Of a stretch of 64,000 nucleotides of DNA, positions 19,376 to 27,702 are shown one piece after another. The notes beneath the pieces were generated by a model that saw only the letters and a list, made by a program, of their open reading frames with translations, was not told the DNA's origin and ran no database searches. The DNA comes from Xylanimonas cellulosilytica DSM 15894 (GTDB taxonomy: Bacteria > Actinomycetota > Actinomycetes > Actinomycetales > Cellulomonadaceae). Both the position numbers and the translations under genes were made by a program. Positions within the stretch are counted from its first letter, which is position 1, and each line of letters opens with the position of its first letter. The stretch is from NCBI RefSeq assembly GCF_000024965.1, contig NC_013530.1, positions 1,860,001 to 1,924,000 of the forward strand. The letters run 5' to 3'.

Positions 19376-19704
19376 TCGCCGTCGTGGGCCTCGTCGTGGG
19401 CGTGGTTGCCGGGCTGTTCCTGCAGCCCACCGTGCCCGTGGTGTTGCAGCCGTACCTGCCGATCGCCGTCGTGGCGGCGCTGGACGCCTTGTTCGGTGGT
19501 TTCCGGGCGATGCTCGACGGCCTGTTCGACGACCGGGTGTTCCTGGTGTCGTTCCTGTCGAACGTGCTGGTCGCGGCGTTCATCGTGTTCCTGGGCGACC
19601 AGCTCGGCGTCGGCGCCCAGCTGTCGACGGCCGTCGTCGTCGTCCTGGGTATCCGCATCTTCTCGAACGCGGCGGCGATCCGCCGCCACGTGTTCAAGGC
19701 GTGA
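19372..19704 (+). CDS. sbp: Small basic protein (DUF1290, Sbp)
   Basis: A 110-residue protein with three membrane helices (MIAVVGLVVGVVAGLFLQP, then LPIAVVAALDALFGGFRA) typical of the DUF1290 family found between two DUF881 genes; the equivalent is Rv1824. Role unknown, possibly in the cell envelope. It overlaps both neighbours by ATGA/GTGA. A TAGGCT -10 (19359-19364) 7 nt before the ATG suggests an additional internal leaderless promoter inside the preceding gene. Confidence 0.9.
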   Translation: MIAVVGLVVGVVAGLFLQPTVPVVLQPYLPIAVVAALDALFGGFRAMLDGLFDDRVFLVSFLSNVLVAAFIVFLGDQLGVGAQLSTAVVVVLGIRIFSNAAAIRRHVFKA

Positions 19705-20858
19705 GCGTGCCGGACGACGTCGAGCAGCCGGAGGCGGCGAGCGCGGGCGAACCGGCCGAGGTGCCGGAGCGGCCGCAGGAGGCCGGGGCCGTCGAGGCGC
19801 CCGAGGAGTCGCAGGGGGCCGAGCCGCTCGAGTCCGTTGAGTCATTTGAGTCGCACGCGACCGAGGCGGAAGAGGCGCCGGAAGGCGCCGAAACCGCCGA
19901 GAGCCCGGAGCCCTCGTTGCCGACGGAGGCCCCTGAGGCCGTCGAGACGCCCAACCCTGTCGAGACACCCGATCCGCCGCACGACGCGAGCCTCGTCGAC
20001 ACGCCGGAACGGTCGGACGACCTCGAGCAGCCGCAAGCATCCGAGCAGCCGGAGGCACCCGAGCCGATAGAGCCCGCCGAGCGGGCGGAGGCGCCGGAAC
20101 GGCCCTCGGTCGCGGCGCCGGCGACCGAGCCGCAGACGCCGCGGCAGCGGTTGACGCGGTCGATCCGCCCGGCGTTCTCCCGCTCGCAGCTCATGGTGGG
20201 CCTCCTGTGCGCCCTGCTGGGGTTCGCGCTGGTGGTGCAGGTGCGGCAGTCGGGTCAGGCGGAGCTGTCGTCGCTGCGGCAGGACGACCTGGTGCGACTG
20301 CTGGACGAGGTCACGGGCCGCGCGGAGCAGCTCGACGCCGAGGTGTCGCGCCTGCAGACGTCCCGCGACGAGCTCGCGTCAGGCACCGGGCAGGCGCAGG
20401 CCGCGCTCGAGGTGGCGCAGCAGCGGGCCACCTCCGAGGGCATCCTGTCGGGTCGGCTGCCCGCGCAGGGCCCCGGCGTCGTCGTCACGGTGCGCGATCC
20501 GGGTGGCGACCTCACCGCGCAGCACCTGTTCAACATGCTCGAGGAGCTCCGCAACGCCGGGGCCGAGGTCGTCCAGCTGGGCGACCTGCGCCTGGTCACG
20601 TCGTCGTCGTTCGTCGACGCCGGGCAGGGCATCTCGGTGGACGGCACCGTCCTGACACCCCCCTACCGGTGGACCGTCATCGGCGACCCGGCGACCCTGG
20701 ACCGCGCCCTGGAGATCCCCGGCGGCGCCCTGCCCACCATCCGCAGCGCCGGTGGCACCGCGACGACGGAGCAGGAGACACAGGTGACGATCGACGCGGT
20801 CATCGACCTCACGGACCCCCGGTTCGCACGCCCCGTCGAGACCGGCGACCGCAGCTGA
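19701..20858 (+). CDS. DUF881 protein with long acidic Pro/Glu-rich N-terminal tail
   Basis: A 385-residue partner of the first DUF881 protein. Residues 1-150 are an acidic low-complexity tail rich in Glu, Pro and Ala (EPLESVESFESHATEAEEAP). A membrane helix follows (LMVGLLCALLGFALVVQV), then a coiled coil and the DUF881 domain (GPGVVVTVRDPGGDL; RNAGAEVVQLGDLRLVTSSS). The tail is probably cytoplasmic. Its codons follow the local bias, so the tail seems genuine. The GTG start overlaps the sbp stop. Confidence 0.87.
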   Translation: MSVPDDVEQPEAASAGEPAEVPERPQEAGAVEAPEESQGAEPLESVESFESHATEAEEAPEGAETAESPEPSLPTEAPEAVETPNPVETPDPPHDASLVDTPERSDDLEQPQASEQPEAPEPIEPAERAEAPERPSVAAPATEPQTPRQRLTRSIRPAFSRSQLMVGLLCALLGFALVVQVRQSGQAELSSLRQDDLVRLLDEVTGRAEQLDAEVSRLQTSRDELASGTGQAQAALEVAQQRATSEGILSGRLPAQGPGVVVTVRDPGGDLTAQHLFNMLEELRNAGAEVVQLGDLRLVTSSSFVDAGQGISVDGTVLTPPYRWTVIGDPATLDRALEIPGGALPTIRSAGGTATTEQETQVTIDAVIDLTDPRFARPVETGDRS

Positions 20859-21004
20859 CACCCGCACGCCGGAGGGCCGCCCGGCGACACGGCCTGGGAC
20901 GACGCACCGTCACAGGCCGCGCCCCGGGTTCCCGCCCGGTACCGTGACGGGGTAGGTTGAACGGACGACGGCGCAGCTCGCGCGGCGACCACCGAGGAGG
21001 ACTG

Positions 21005-21475
21005 ATGACGGATCCCCGCTACCTGCCGCAGCCTCACCCTGCCGACGCCACGGCGACGCTCGGGCGAGTCGGCGCACCGGTGGAGGAGCAGTTCCCGCGC
21101 CTGCCGCTGACGGCGGAGGACGCGGCCGCGGTCGGCGCGCTGCCCCGCCACTCCGCACTCCTGGTCGTCCAGCGCGGCGCCGGCGTGGGGGAGAGGTTCC
21201 TCCTCGACACCGACCGCGCCGTCGCCGGACGCTCCGAGACGGCAGAGATCTTCCTCGACGACGTGACCGTCTCGCGCAAGCACGCCGAGTTCGTCCGCGA
21301 GGGCGACCGGTTCGTGGTGCGTGACATCGGCTCGCTGAACGGCACGTACGTCAACCGCCAGCGCATCGACTCCGCCGTGCTCACCACGGGCGACGAGGTG
21401 CAGATCGGCAAGTTCCGCATGTCGTTCCAGGCGAGCCCGCAGGCGCCGCGGGAGACGACGGCGCCCGGATCGTGA
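21005..21475 (+). CDS. garA: FHA-domain protein GarA-like
   Basis: A 156-residue phosphothreonine-binding protein. The FHA core shows GRSETAEIFL, VSRKHAEF and SLNGTYVNR with the canonical Arg, Ser, His and Asn. In mycobacteria GarA (Rv1827) controls 2-oxoglutarate metabolism and is phosphorylated by PknB/PknG at an N-terminal ETTS motif. That exact motif is not visible here; the nearest candidate is DATATLGRV. ATG 21005 has GAGGAGG upstream; the promoter -10 is probably TAGGTT (20953-20958). The 146-bp gap upstream is where gcvH sits in mycobacteria. Confidence 0.88.
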   Translation: MTDPRYLPQPHPADATATLGRVGAPVEEQFPRLPLTAEDAAAVGALPRHSALLVVQRGAGVGERFLLDTDRAVAGRSETAEIFLDDVTVSRKHAEFVREGDRFVVRDIGSLNGTYVNRQRIDSAVLTTGDEVQIGKFRMSFQASPQAPRETTAPGS

Positions 21476-22266
21476 CACCGCGCGGCCGCGCCGACGCCGC
21501 GGCGCGGACCGGTGACGACGCGAGACACGACCACGCACGGCCCGACGACGCACCGGTCAACGACGTCGAACCGTGGCCGCGGGGCATCTCCCGGCAGGCG
21601 ACGATGCGCATCTCCGACGTCCTGGCGGCCCTCGGCCCCGACTTCGGCAGCATCAGCCACTCCAAGCTGCGCTTCCTCGAGGAGCAGGGCCTCATCCACC
21701 CCGTGCGCACCCCCGCCGGGTACCGGCAGTACAGCCCCGCCGACGTCGAACGCCTGCGCTTCGTGCTCACCGAGCAGCGCGACTCGTACCTGCCCCTGAG
21801 GGTCATCAAGGAACGCCTCGCCGCGATGGACGCCGGGGAGCCCGCCCCCGGGCCCGCCCCACGACTCGCCGGTGGCACCGACGTTCCCGTCGACCCGTCC
21901 CGCCGCGTCTGGACCACGACGTCGGTCGCGGAGGCCACCGGCGTCGACCGCACGTTCGTCGATGCGCTCGTCCACGCCGGACTGCTGCACCCGGGCCCCG
22001 GCGACCGCCTCGATGCGGCCGCGCCCGACGTCGTGCGCCTCGCCGCCCAGCTCGCCGAGCACGGCCTCGAACCCCGCCACCTGCGACCGCTGCGCGCCTC
22101 GGCCGACCGGCACGTCACCCTCGTCGACCAGCTCGTCGCACCCCGGCGCCGCCAGCAGACACCGTCCGCGCAGGCACAGGCCGCCACCCTCGCCGGCGAG
22201 GTGGGCGAGCTCCTGACCCGCCTGCACACCACCTGGGTACGACGCGGCGTCGACGAGCTCGGCTGA
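21472..22266 (+). CDS. ftsR: MerR-family regulator FtsR
   Basis: A 264-residue MerR-type activator equivalent to Rv1828 / corynebacterial FtsR, which controls ftsZ transcription. The N-terminal winged helix is clear (MRISDVLAALGPDFGSISHS, KLRFLEEQGLIHPVRTPAGY, RQYSPADVERLRFVL). The C-terminal part (WTTTSVAEATGVDRTFVDAL) is a second helical domain of the family. The first 45 residues are disordered and poorly conserved, so a later start is possible. GTG overlaps the garA stop. Confidence 0.87.
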   Translation: MTPRGRADAAARTGDDARHDHARPDDAPVNDVEPWPRGISRQATMRISDVLAALGPDFGSISHSKLRFLEEQGLIHPVRTPAGYRQYSPADVERLRFVLTEQRDSYLPLRVIKERLAAMDAGEPAPGPAPRLAGGTDVPVDPSRRVWTTTSVAEATGVDRTFVDALVHAGLLHPGPGDRLDAAAPDVVRLAAQLAEHGLEPRHLRPLRASADRHVTLVDQLVAPRRRQQTPSAQAQAATLAGEVGELLTRLHTTWVRRGVDELG

Positions 22267-22354
22267 CGGCCCGCCCGCCGATCCGTGGCCGCCACCTGGG
22301 GAACCGCCCGCGACAAGGGCACAGCAGGGCGCCCGGCAGCGTAGCGTGACCCCC

Positions 22355-22909
22355 ATGGGTGAAGGACCATTCGACGAGCCGTCCGTCCCCGGCGACGTGC
22401 CGATGGTGCCGGTCGAGGTCCTCGGCGTGCGTCAGCAGCAGCAGCGCGACAGCGGTGCCGAAGGAGAGATCGTCGTCCTTCTGCTCGACGCCGCCGCCGA
22501 GCTCGCCGTCCCCATCGTCATCGGCCCCCGTGAGGCCTCCGCCATCGCGATGGCGCAGGCCGGTCTGATCACCCCGCGCCCCATGACCCACGACCTCATG
22601 CGCGACGTGCTGGGCGCCGTCGGCGTCCAGCTCGAGCGCGCCGAGATCGTCGCACTGGACGGCGGCATCTTCTTCGCCGAGCTGGTGCTGTCGAACGGGG
22701 CACGCGTCGACTCGCGCGCCTCCGACGCCATCGCGCTCGCCGTCCGCACCGGCTCACCCGTGCTCTGCTCGGCCGAGGTCGTCGCCTCCGCCGGCATCGA
22801 GATCGTCGACCTCACCCAGCAGCGCGAGGTCGAGAAGTTCCGCGACTTCCTCGAGCACGTCGAGCCCGAGGACTTCTTCGGACCCGGCAGCGGACGCCGC
22901 GAGCCATGA
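22355..22909 (+). CDS. Bifunctional nuclease family protein (DUF151)
   Basis: A 184-residue DUF151 protein, equivalent by position to Rv1829. The core (PVEVLGVRQQQQ; VVLLLDAAAELAVPIVIGPR; ASAIAMAQAGL; RPMTHDLMRDVL; ARASDAIALA-like DSRASDAIALAVRTGSP) is well conserved. Reported members are RNases/DNases, but catalytic residues are not assigned here. ATG 22355 is chosen over GTG 22346 because TAGCGT (22342-22347) lies exactly 7 nt upstream; the GTG would fall inside that -10. Confidence 0.88.
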   Translation: MGEGPFDEPSVPGDVPMVPVEVLGVRQQQQRDSGAEGEIVVLLLDAAAELAVPIVIGPREASAIAMAQAGLITPRPMTHDLMRDVLGAVGVQLERAEIVALDGGIFFAELVLSNGARVDSRASDAIALAVRTGSPVLCSAEVVASAGIEIVDLTQQREVEKFRDFLEHVEPEDFFGPGSGRREP

Positions 22910-22945
22910 CCCTCACCCTCCGGTCGAAGGTCACACCACCACCGG

Positions 22946-22970
22946 TCTCACCCTCAACCTGAGGGTGAGA
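22946..22970. promoter_or_regulatory. Perfect 11-bp palindrome, candidate MerR operator
   Basis: TCTCACCCTCA (22946-22956), 3-nt spacer, TGAGGGTGAGA (22960-22970). It lies 60 bp before a TAGCGT -10 (23030-23035) for the following merR gene. A further GGGAACCCT (22976-22984) and AGGGTTCCC (23017-23025) form a second spaced inverted pair. Autoregulation by the neighbouring MerR protein is inferred. It could alternatively terminate the DUF151 transcript. Confidence 0.5.
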
Positions 22971-23065
22971 GACGGGGGAACCCTCGACTCGCCCCGCGCG
23001 CCTTCGTTGTCGAACCAGGGTTCCCGGCCTAGCGTGGTCACAGACAACCCACCAGGAGGCACCCA

Positions 23066-23662
23066 GTGAACAGCAACGGCGAGGCCAGCGCCCCGGTCGG
23101 CACCCCCGCCGCCGTTGTGCGCGGTGCTCAAGGGCTGCTCTTCGGCGAGAGCCTGACCGAGCAGGACTCCGCCACCGGCTACCGCGGGCCCACCGCGTGC
23201 CGCGTCGCGGGCATCACCTACCGCCAGCTCGACTACTGGGCGCGCACCGGACTCGTGGAGCCGTCGATCCGCCCCGCGACCGGCTCCGGCACCCACCGCC
23301 TCTACTCCTTCCGCGACATCCTCGTGCTCAAGATCGTCAAGCGGCTGCTGAACACCGGCGTCTCGCTGCAGCAGATCCGCACCGCCGTGACGCACCTGCG
23401 CGAACGGGGCGTCGACGACCTCGCCCAGATCACCCTCATGAGCGACGGCGCCTCCGTGTACGAGTGCATGTCAGCCGACGAGGTCGTCGACCTCGTCCAG
23501 GGCGGCCAGGGCGTCTTCGGCATCGCCGTCGGACGCGTGTGGCGGGAGATCGAAGGCACCCTCGCCCAGATGCCCACCGAGTCGCTCACCGACGACGAGG
23601 TCGTCGGCCCCCACGACGGCGACGAGCTCGCCGCCCGACGCGCCAAGCGGCAGGCGGTCTGA
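23066..23662 (+). CDS. MerR-family regulator (Rv1830-like)
   Basis: A 198-residue MerR-type regulator equivalent to Rv1830. The DNA-binding domain reads GPTACRVAGITYRQLDYWAR, TGLVEPSIRPATGSGTHRLY, SFRDILVLKIVKRLLNTGVS. The C-terminal domain (DGASVYECMSADEVVDLVQGG) is the conserved effector/dimer part of this subgroup. GTG start with AGGAGG 7 nt upstream. Last gene of the conserved cluster. Confidence 0.9.
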   Translation: MNSNGEASAPVGTPAAVVRGAQGLLFGESLTEQDSATGYRGPTACRVAGITYRQLDYWARTGLVEPSIRPATGSGTHRLYSFRDILVLKIVKRLLNTGVSLQQIRTAVTHLRERGVDDLAQITLMSDGASVYECMSADEVVDLVQGGQGVFGIAVGRVWREIEGTLAQMPTESLTDDEVVGPHDGDELAARRAKRQAV

Positions 23663-23699
23663 AGCCCCGTCTCACAACGGCAGGCTCTAGCCTGACGTT

Positions 23700-24359
23700 G
23701 TGAGACTCACCTTCCACGGGCACGCCTGCGTGCGGCTCGACAACGACGACACCATCCTCACCCTGGACCCCGGTGCGTACTCGCAGGCCGCGAGCGCCCT
23801 GACGGGGGCCACCGCCGTGCTGGTCACGCACGACCATCAGGACCACGTCGATGTCGCGGCGGTCGTCGCGGCGATGCGGGCGGACCCGGTGCTGCCGGTC
23901 TACGCGAGCGGGCCGGCCGCGCAGACCCTCGTGGACGGCGGTGCCCCGGCCGACCGGGTGCACGCCGTCAGGCCGGGGCAGGAGCTGACGGTGGGCGCGG
24001 CGCGCGTCGTCGTCGGGGGCGGGGACCACGCCCTGATCCACCCGAGGATCCCGCAGGCCGTCAATGTGACGTACCGGGTGGAGTTCGGCGGCCGGTCGGT
24101 GTACCACCCGGGTGACTCGTTCGACCTTCCGGCCGGGCCGGTGGACGTGCTCCTGACGCCGGTGTCGGGCCCGTGGATGAAGCTCGGGGAGGCGATCGAC
24201 TATGCGGCCGCGGCGGAGGCACCGGTGCTGGTGCCGATCCACGACGCCCTGCTCACCGAGATCGGGCACGGCATGACGCAGCGCCAGCTGTCGGCTCCGG
24301 CGCTGGTGGGGGAGCGCTCGTACAGGCGGCTGCGGCCGGGCGAGTCGCTCGACGTCTGA
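23700..24359 (+). CDS. Metallo-beta-lactamase-fold hydrolase (UlaG-like)
   Basis: A 219-residue MBL-fold protein. Metal ligands are visible in GHACVRL, the THDHQDHVD motif, GGDHALIHP, and SVYHPGDSF, ending in PIHDALLTEIGHGM. This arrangement resembles the UlaG/YtkL lactonase-like group, substrate unknown. The GTG has a TAGCCT -10 (23688-23693) 6 nt upstream, so it is probably leaderless. Convergent with the cardiolipin synthase-like gene, with only 8 nt between stops. Confidence 0.85.
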   Translation: MRLTFHGHACVRLDNDDTILTLDPGAYSQAASALTGATAVLVTHDHQDHVDVAAVVAAMRADPVLPVYASGPAAQTLVDGGAPADRVHAVRPGQELTVGAARVVVGGGDHALIHPRIPQAVNVTYRVEFGGRSVYHPGDSFDLPAGPVDVLLTPVSGPWMKLGEAIDYAAAAEAPVLVPIHDALLTEIGHGMTQRQLSAPALVGERSYRRLRPGESLDV

Positions 24360-24367
24360 GTGGCGGG

Positions 24368-25666
24368 CTACAGCAGGGGACCCAGCGGGGAGACCAGGCG
24401 TTCGCCCACCTTGTTCAGCGTCGGGCGTGCCTCCCACTCCTCGCTGGTGAGCTCGCGGGCGTTGGTCAGGTCCATGGCGAAGATGCGCTCGAGGGTGGTG
24501 GCGACGTCCGCGTCGACGATCTCGATGTTGAGCTCGTAGTTGCCGGTCAGGGACAGGCGGTCGATGTTGGCGGTGCCGACCGTGGACCATCGCCCGTCGA
24601 TGGTGGCGGTCTTGGCGTGGATCATCGCGTCCGTGTACAGGAAGATCCGCACCCCGCCGCGCAGCAGGGTCGCGTAGTGCCCGCGGGCGAGCCAGTCGGC
24701 CACGACGTGGTTGGACCGCTCGGGTACCAGCACGCGCACGTCGACGCCGCGGCGGGCGGCTGCCAGCAGGGCGGCCAGGATCTCCCGGTCGGGGATGAAG
24801 TACGCCTGGGTGATCTGGACGTGGCTCGTGGCCCGGTCGATCGCGTCGAGGTACACGTTGCGGATCGGGAAGACGAGGTCGCTGGGGGAGTTGCGGGCGG
24901 CGCGCAGCTGCGGCAGCCATGCGGTGGACCCCACGTCCTTGAGCATGGGCAGGTCGGGGGTGCGCCACCGGTTCCAGAAGTCGACGAACGCGTTGCGCAG
25001 CTCCCACACCGCGGGCCCCACCAGCCGCAGGTGGGTGTCCCGCCAGTGCCGCGCGTAGTGCGAGCCGATGTTGTAGCCGCCCACGAACCCGATCTCGTCG
25101 TCGACGACGAGGAGCTTGCGGTGGTCACGACCCGAGGCGCGCACCGGGGACACGAGCGCGCCCGGGCGTACCCACGGGAAGCGCAGCACGTGGATGCGTG
25201 CCGAGAGGTCGAAGAACGACCGCCGCACGACGAGGTTGGCGAACGCGTCGTAGGCGACGTACACCTCGACGCCCCGGGCGGCGGCCCGTTCGAGCGCCTC
25301 CCGGAACCGGCGTCCGACGTCGTCGCCCTTCCAGATGTACGTCTCGAAGAAGATGTGCTGCTCGGCGTGGTCGATGGCGTCGAGCATCGCCGCGTACAGG
25401 TCGTCGCCGAACGTGTAGACCGTGGTGGTGGTGGCCCCGACGGTGTTGTGCGCGGGCGGGGCGGTCGGGAACGGGGCGTCGAGCGGGTGGCGGTGGCGCC
25501 GCAACCGTTCGGCGGCCATGAGCGCGAGGCCGGTGACGACGGGCACGGCGGCGGCGACCAGCCCGACCCGGGCGGCGGTGCGGCGCACGCGCGCCCAGCC
25601 GATCCCTACCGGAAGGGTGACCGAGAGGCGGGGGATTCGGGAGCTCAGGTCGGTGACGCGGGGCAC
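24368..25666 (-). CDS. Phospholipase D-family protein, cardiolipin synthase-like
   Basis: A 432-residue membrane-anchored protein with one helix (about residues 33-50) and two PLD/HKD motifs: GRDHRKLLVVDDEIGFVGG near residue 180 and MIHAKTATIDGRWSTVGTAN near 355. This two-HKD layout fits cardiolipin synthase (ClsA/ClsB type) joining two phospholipids, though another phosphatidyltransferase is possible. The GTG start is preceded by TAGCGT (25673-25678, minus strand) at 6 nt. The 111-bp gap to the recombinase gene holds this promoter only. Confidence 0.85.
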   Translation of the reverse strand: MPRVTDLSSRIPRLSVTLPVGIGWARVRRTAARVGLVAAAVPVVTGLALMAAERLRRHRHPLDAPFPTAPPAHNTVGATTTTVYTFGDDLYAAMLDAIDHAEQHIFFETYIWKGDDVGRRFREALERAAARGVEVYVAYDAFANLVVRRSFFDLSARIHVLRFPWVRPGALVSPVRASGRDHRKLLVVDDEIGFVGGYNIGSHYARHWRDTHLRLVGPAVWELRNAFVDFWNRWRTPDLPMLKDVGSTAWLPQLRAARNSPSDLVFPIRNVYLDAIDRATSHVQITQAYFIPDREILAALLAAARRGVDVRVLVPERSNHVVADWLARGHYATLLRGGVRIFLYTDAMIHAKTATIDGRWSTVGTANIDRLSLTGNYELNIEIVDADVATTLERIFAMDLTNARELTSEEWEARPTLNKVGERLVSPLGPLL

Positions 25667-25781
25667 GGGCTCACGCTAGCCCGAGCCACCCGGCAATGCA
25701 GGGCGCACGGCAGCGTCCGTGCAGGTCGCGCCATGTGCTGTGCGTCATCGTGCTGTGCGAAGTGCACCATCGTGGGGTGTG

Positions 25782-26870
25782 TCACCGGCGTGGCCCGGCT
25801 GGCTCCCGGCCGGCCCCGGCGGTCAGGGCGGTGTCGAGGGTCGCCGTGAGCGGGTGCGCGCGGATCGCGGCCGCGAGCTCGCCCTCGATGCGGTCCAGGT
25901 AGACCCCCGTGGTCGCGATCGACGCGTGGCCGAGCAGCTCGGCCACCACCTTGACGTCCCAGCCCTGAGCCACCAGCAGTGTTGCGGTGGTGTGCCGCAG
26001 GGCGTGCGGGGTCGCCGGGCGGCGGTACGGGGCCGGCATCCGTCCGACGGCGCGGGCGAGGAGGCCGCGGATGGCCTGGGTGTCCACGCGCCGGCCCCGC
26101 CAGGTGAGCAGCAGGGCGCGCTGGGCGTCGTCGTCGTCGGGGCGCAGCGCGGCCAGGCGTGGCCGCAGCCCCGTGACGTACTCGTCGAGCGTGGCCGCGA
26201 GCGGCTCGGACAGCGCGACCGTGCGCACCACGCCGCCCTTGCCGACGATGCGCCAGCGGGTCTGCCCGGGCTCGCGGGCCAAGTCTTCGACGTCGGCGCC
26301 CGCGAGCTCCGAGACGCGCGGGCCGAGCACCAGCAGGAGCGCGACGACGAGGCGGTCGCGCAGGGCGAGGTCCTGGTCATGGCGGGACCTCGCCGGAGGA
26401 GTGGTGTCCGCGGACGTCTCGAGGAGCGCCTGCGCGGCCGCCGAGGTCAGCGCGGTGCGGGCCACCCGGAGGCCGCCGCGCACCCGGGCCGGGGGCGCCG
26501 CCCAGAGCATCGGGTCGGCCTGCACCCAGCACTCCCGTGCGGCGTGCGAGAAGAAGCGGGTGGCTGACTGCCGGAACCGGTTGACGGTCGCGACCGAGCG
26601 CCCGGGGCCCCGCTTGCGGTCGGGGTCTGTGAAGCGGGCGTCAGGGCTGCCCTGATAGCGCACGAGGGCGTCGTCGACGTCGTCGCCCGTGACGTCGTCG
26701 AGCACCCGCAGCGGGCCGAGCAGGGACGCGAGCTCGGTGACGTCCCGGGTGTAGGACCGCGCGGTGGCGGGGGAGAGGACCCCGCGCACGGCATCCTTGC
26801 GCACGGAGGCGAGATAACGGTCGACGGCGTCACCGACGGTCAGGAGTGTGAGGCGGGGCGGGGCGACCAA
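25782..26870 (-). CDS. Tyrosine recombinase/integrase (XerC/D-like), TTG start
   Basis: A 362-residue site-specific recombinase. The N-terminal core-binding domain is SAM-like (AVDRYLASVRKDAVRG). Catalytic residues are all present: Arg in GPRVSELAGAD, Lys in IVGKGG, HxxR in HALRHTTA (289-292), His in LLGHASIATT (315) and Tyr in GVYLDR (324). It starts with TTG, backed by a perfect AAGGAGG 5 nt upstream; no ATG or GTG fits. It is single, at the left edge of an accessory region, so it may be a remnant of a mobile element or a host recombinase. No att repeats were found. Confidence 0.88.
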   Translation of the reverse strand: MVAPPRLTLLTVGDAVDRYLASVRKDAVRGVLSPATARSYTRDVTELASLLGPLRVLDDVTGDDVDDALVRYQGSPDARFTDPDRKRGPGRSVATVNRFRQSATRFFSHAARECWVQADPMLWAAPPARVRGGLRVARTALTSAAAQALLETSADTTPPARSRHDQDLALRDRLVVALLLVLGPRVSELAGADVEDLAREPGQTRWRIVGKGGVVRTVALSEPLAATLDEYVTGLRPRLAALRPDDDDAQRALLLTWRGRRVDTQAIRGLLARAVGRMPAPYRRPATPHALRHTTATLLVAQGWDVKVVAELLGHASIATTGVYLDRIEGELAAAIRAHPLTATLDTALTAGAGREPAGPRR

Positions 26871-27110
26871 CGGACCTCCTTGGGGCTGCGACGGGGCTGC
26901 GACCTGCGACGACAGAGGAGACGCTAGAGGGAGGGTCCGACACCCGGCGACGTTATGTCACGCGCGACGTCAGATGACGGTGTTGTGTCATACACAATGG
27001 TTTGAGTGATTTGTCCACTTCACCGGCTCAGGGTGGGCGAGGGTGCGACCAGGGGCGTTCTCGGGGTTCCGCCCGATGCGGCGGCGCCGGCCTCGGCCTA
27101 GCGTCGCAGC
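26871..27110. other. 240-bp non-coding region with AT-rich palindrome
   Basis: Between the divergent recombinase and a membrane protein gene. It contains the 15-bp palindrome TTGTGTCATACACAA (26983-26997) and the half-site TTATGTCAC (26953-26961), whose reverse complement GTGACATAA recurs at 27595-27603 on the other side of the next gene. TAGCGT at 27099-27104 is the -10 of that gene. The palindrome may be an operator. No gene is seen. Confidence 0.5.
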
Positions 27111-27584
27111 ATGAGCCAGACCGTGGACACCGGAGCGACGCCGTCGAGCCCGGCGGTCGACAGTGGCGCCGTGTGGCAGCGGGTCGCGTGGCGGACGGCT
27201 GTCGGGCTCGGGTTGGTCGCGTTGGTGCTGCCGATCGTCGAGGTCGTCGCGCGGGCGATCGGCGCGGAGCTGCCGATGACGGTGCGGCCGGCGGTCATGC
27301 TGGGGATCTCGCTCGTGTGGATCGTCGTCGTGGCAGCCCGGCGCTGGACACCGGCCGTGCCGACGCTGATGGCGGCTGGGCTGGTCCAGGCGCTTGCCGG
27401 CGCCGTGCTGGCGCTGGGCACCACCTGGATCTTCGACGGCCTGCCCGGCGGGCCGCTCGTGCGCCCGACGCAGCTCCTGGTCGCGCTGGCAGCGGGTGCG
27501 CTGTGGGGGCTCGTGTGCGGGGCGATGGCGCTCGCGCTGCAGAACGCCCGCAAGGGCCTGCACCCGACGCGAGGGGACCTGTGA
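27111..27584 (+). CDS. Hypothetical four-helix membrane protein
   Basis: A 157-residue protein I do not recognise. After a Ser/Thr-rich N-terminus it has four hydrophobic segments (about residues 32-50, 60-78, 84-104, 116-136). The start ATG is 6 nt after a TAGCGT -10 box, supporting leaderless expression. It stands alone next to the recombinase gene. Confidence 0.7.
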   Translation: MSQTVDTGATPSSPAVDSGAVWQRVAWRTAVGLGLVALVLPIVEVVARAIGAELPMTVRPAVMLGISLVWIVVVAARRWTPAVPTLMAAGLVQALAGAVLALGTTWIFDGLPGGPLVRPTQLLVALAAGALWGLVCGAMALALQNARKGLHPTRGDL

Positions 27585-27702
27585 ATCCCACGTAGTGACA
27601 TAATGTGCATTATCGGTTCCGAACCTGTGGGTGTCACCGCTCCTGCGTGCAGGGCCCCTCGACGGCTCACGCCGCGTACGTCGGCCGCTAACATGCGTAC
27701 TC
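27585..27702. other. Intergenic region with short AT palindrome
   Basis: ATAATG-TG-CATTAT (27600-27613) is a 14-bp palindrome in an unusually AT-rich patch. GTGACATAA (27595-27603) is the inverse of a site at 26953-26961. TAACAT (27689-27694) is the likely -10 for the following lipoprotein gene. No gene is seen. Confidence 0.45.
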
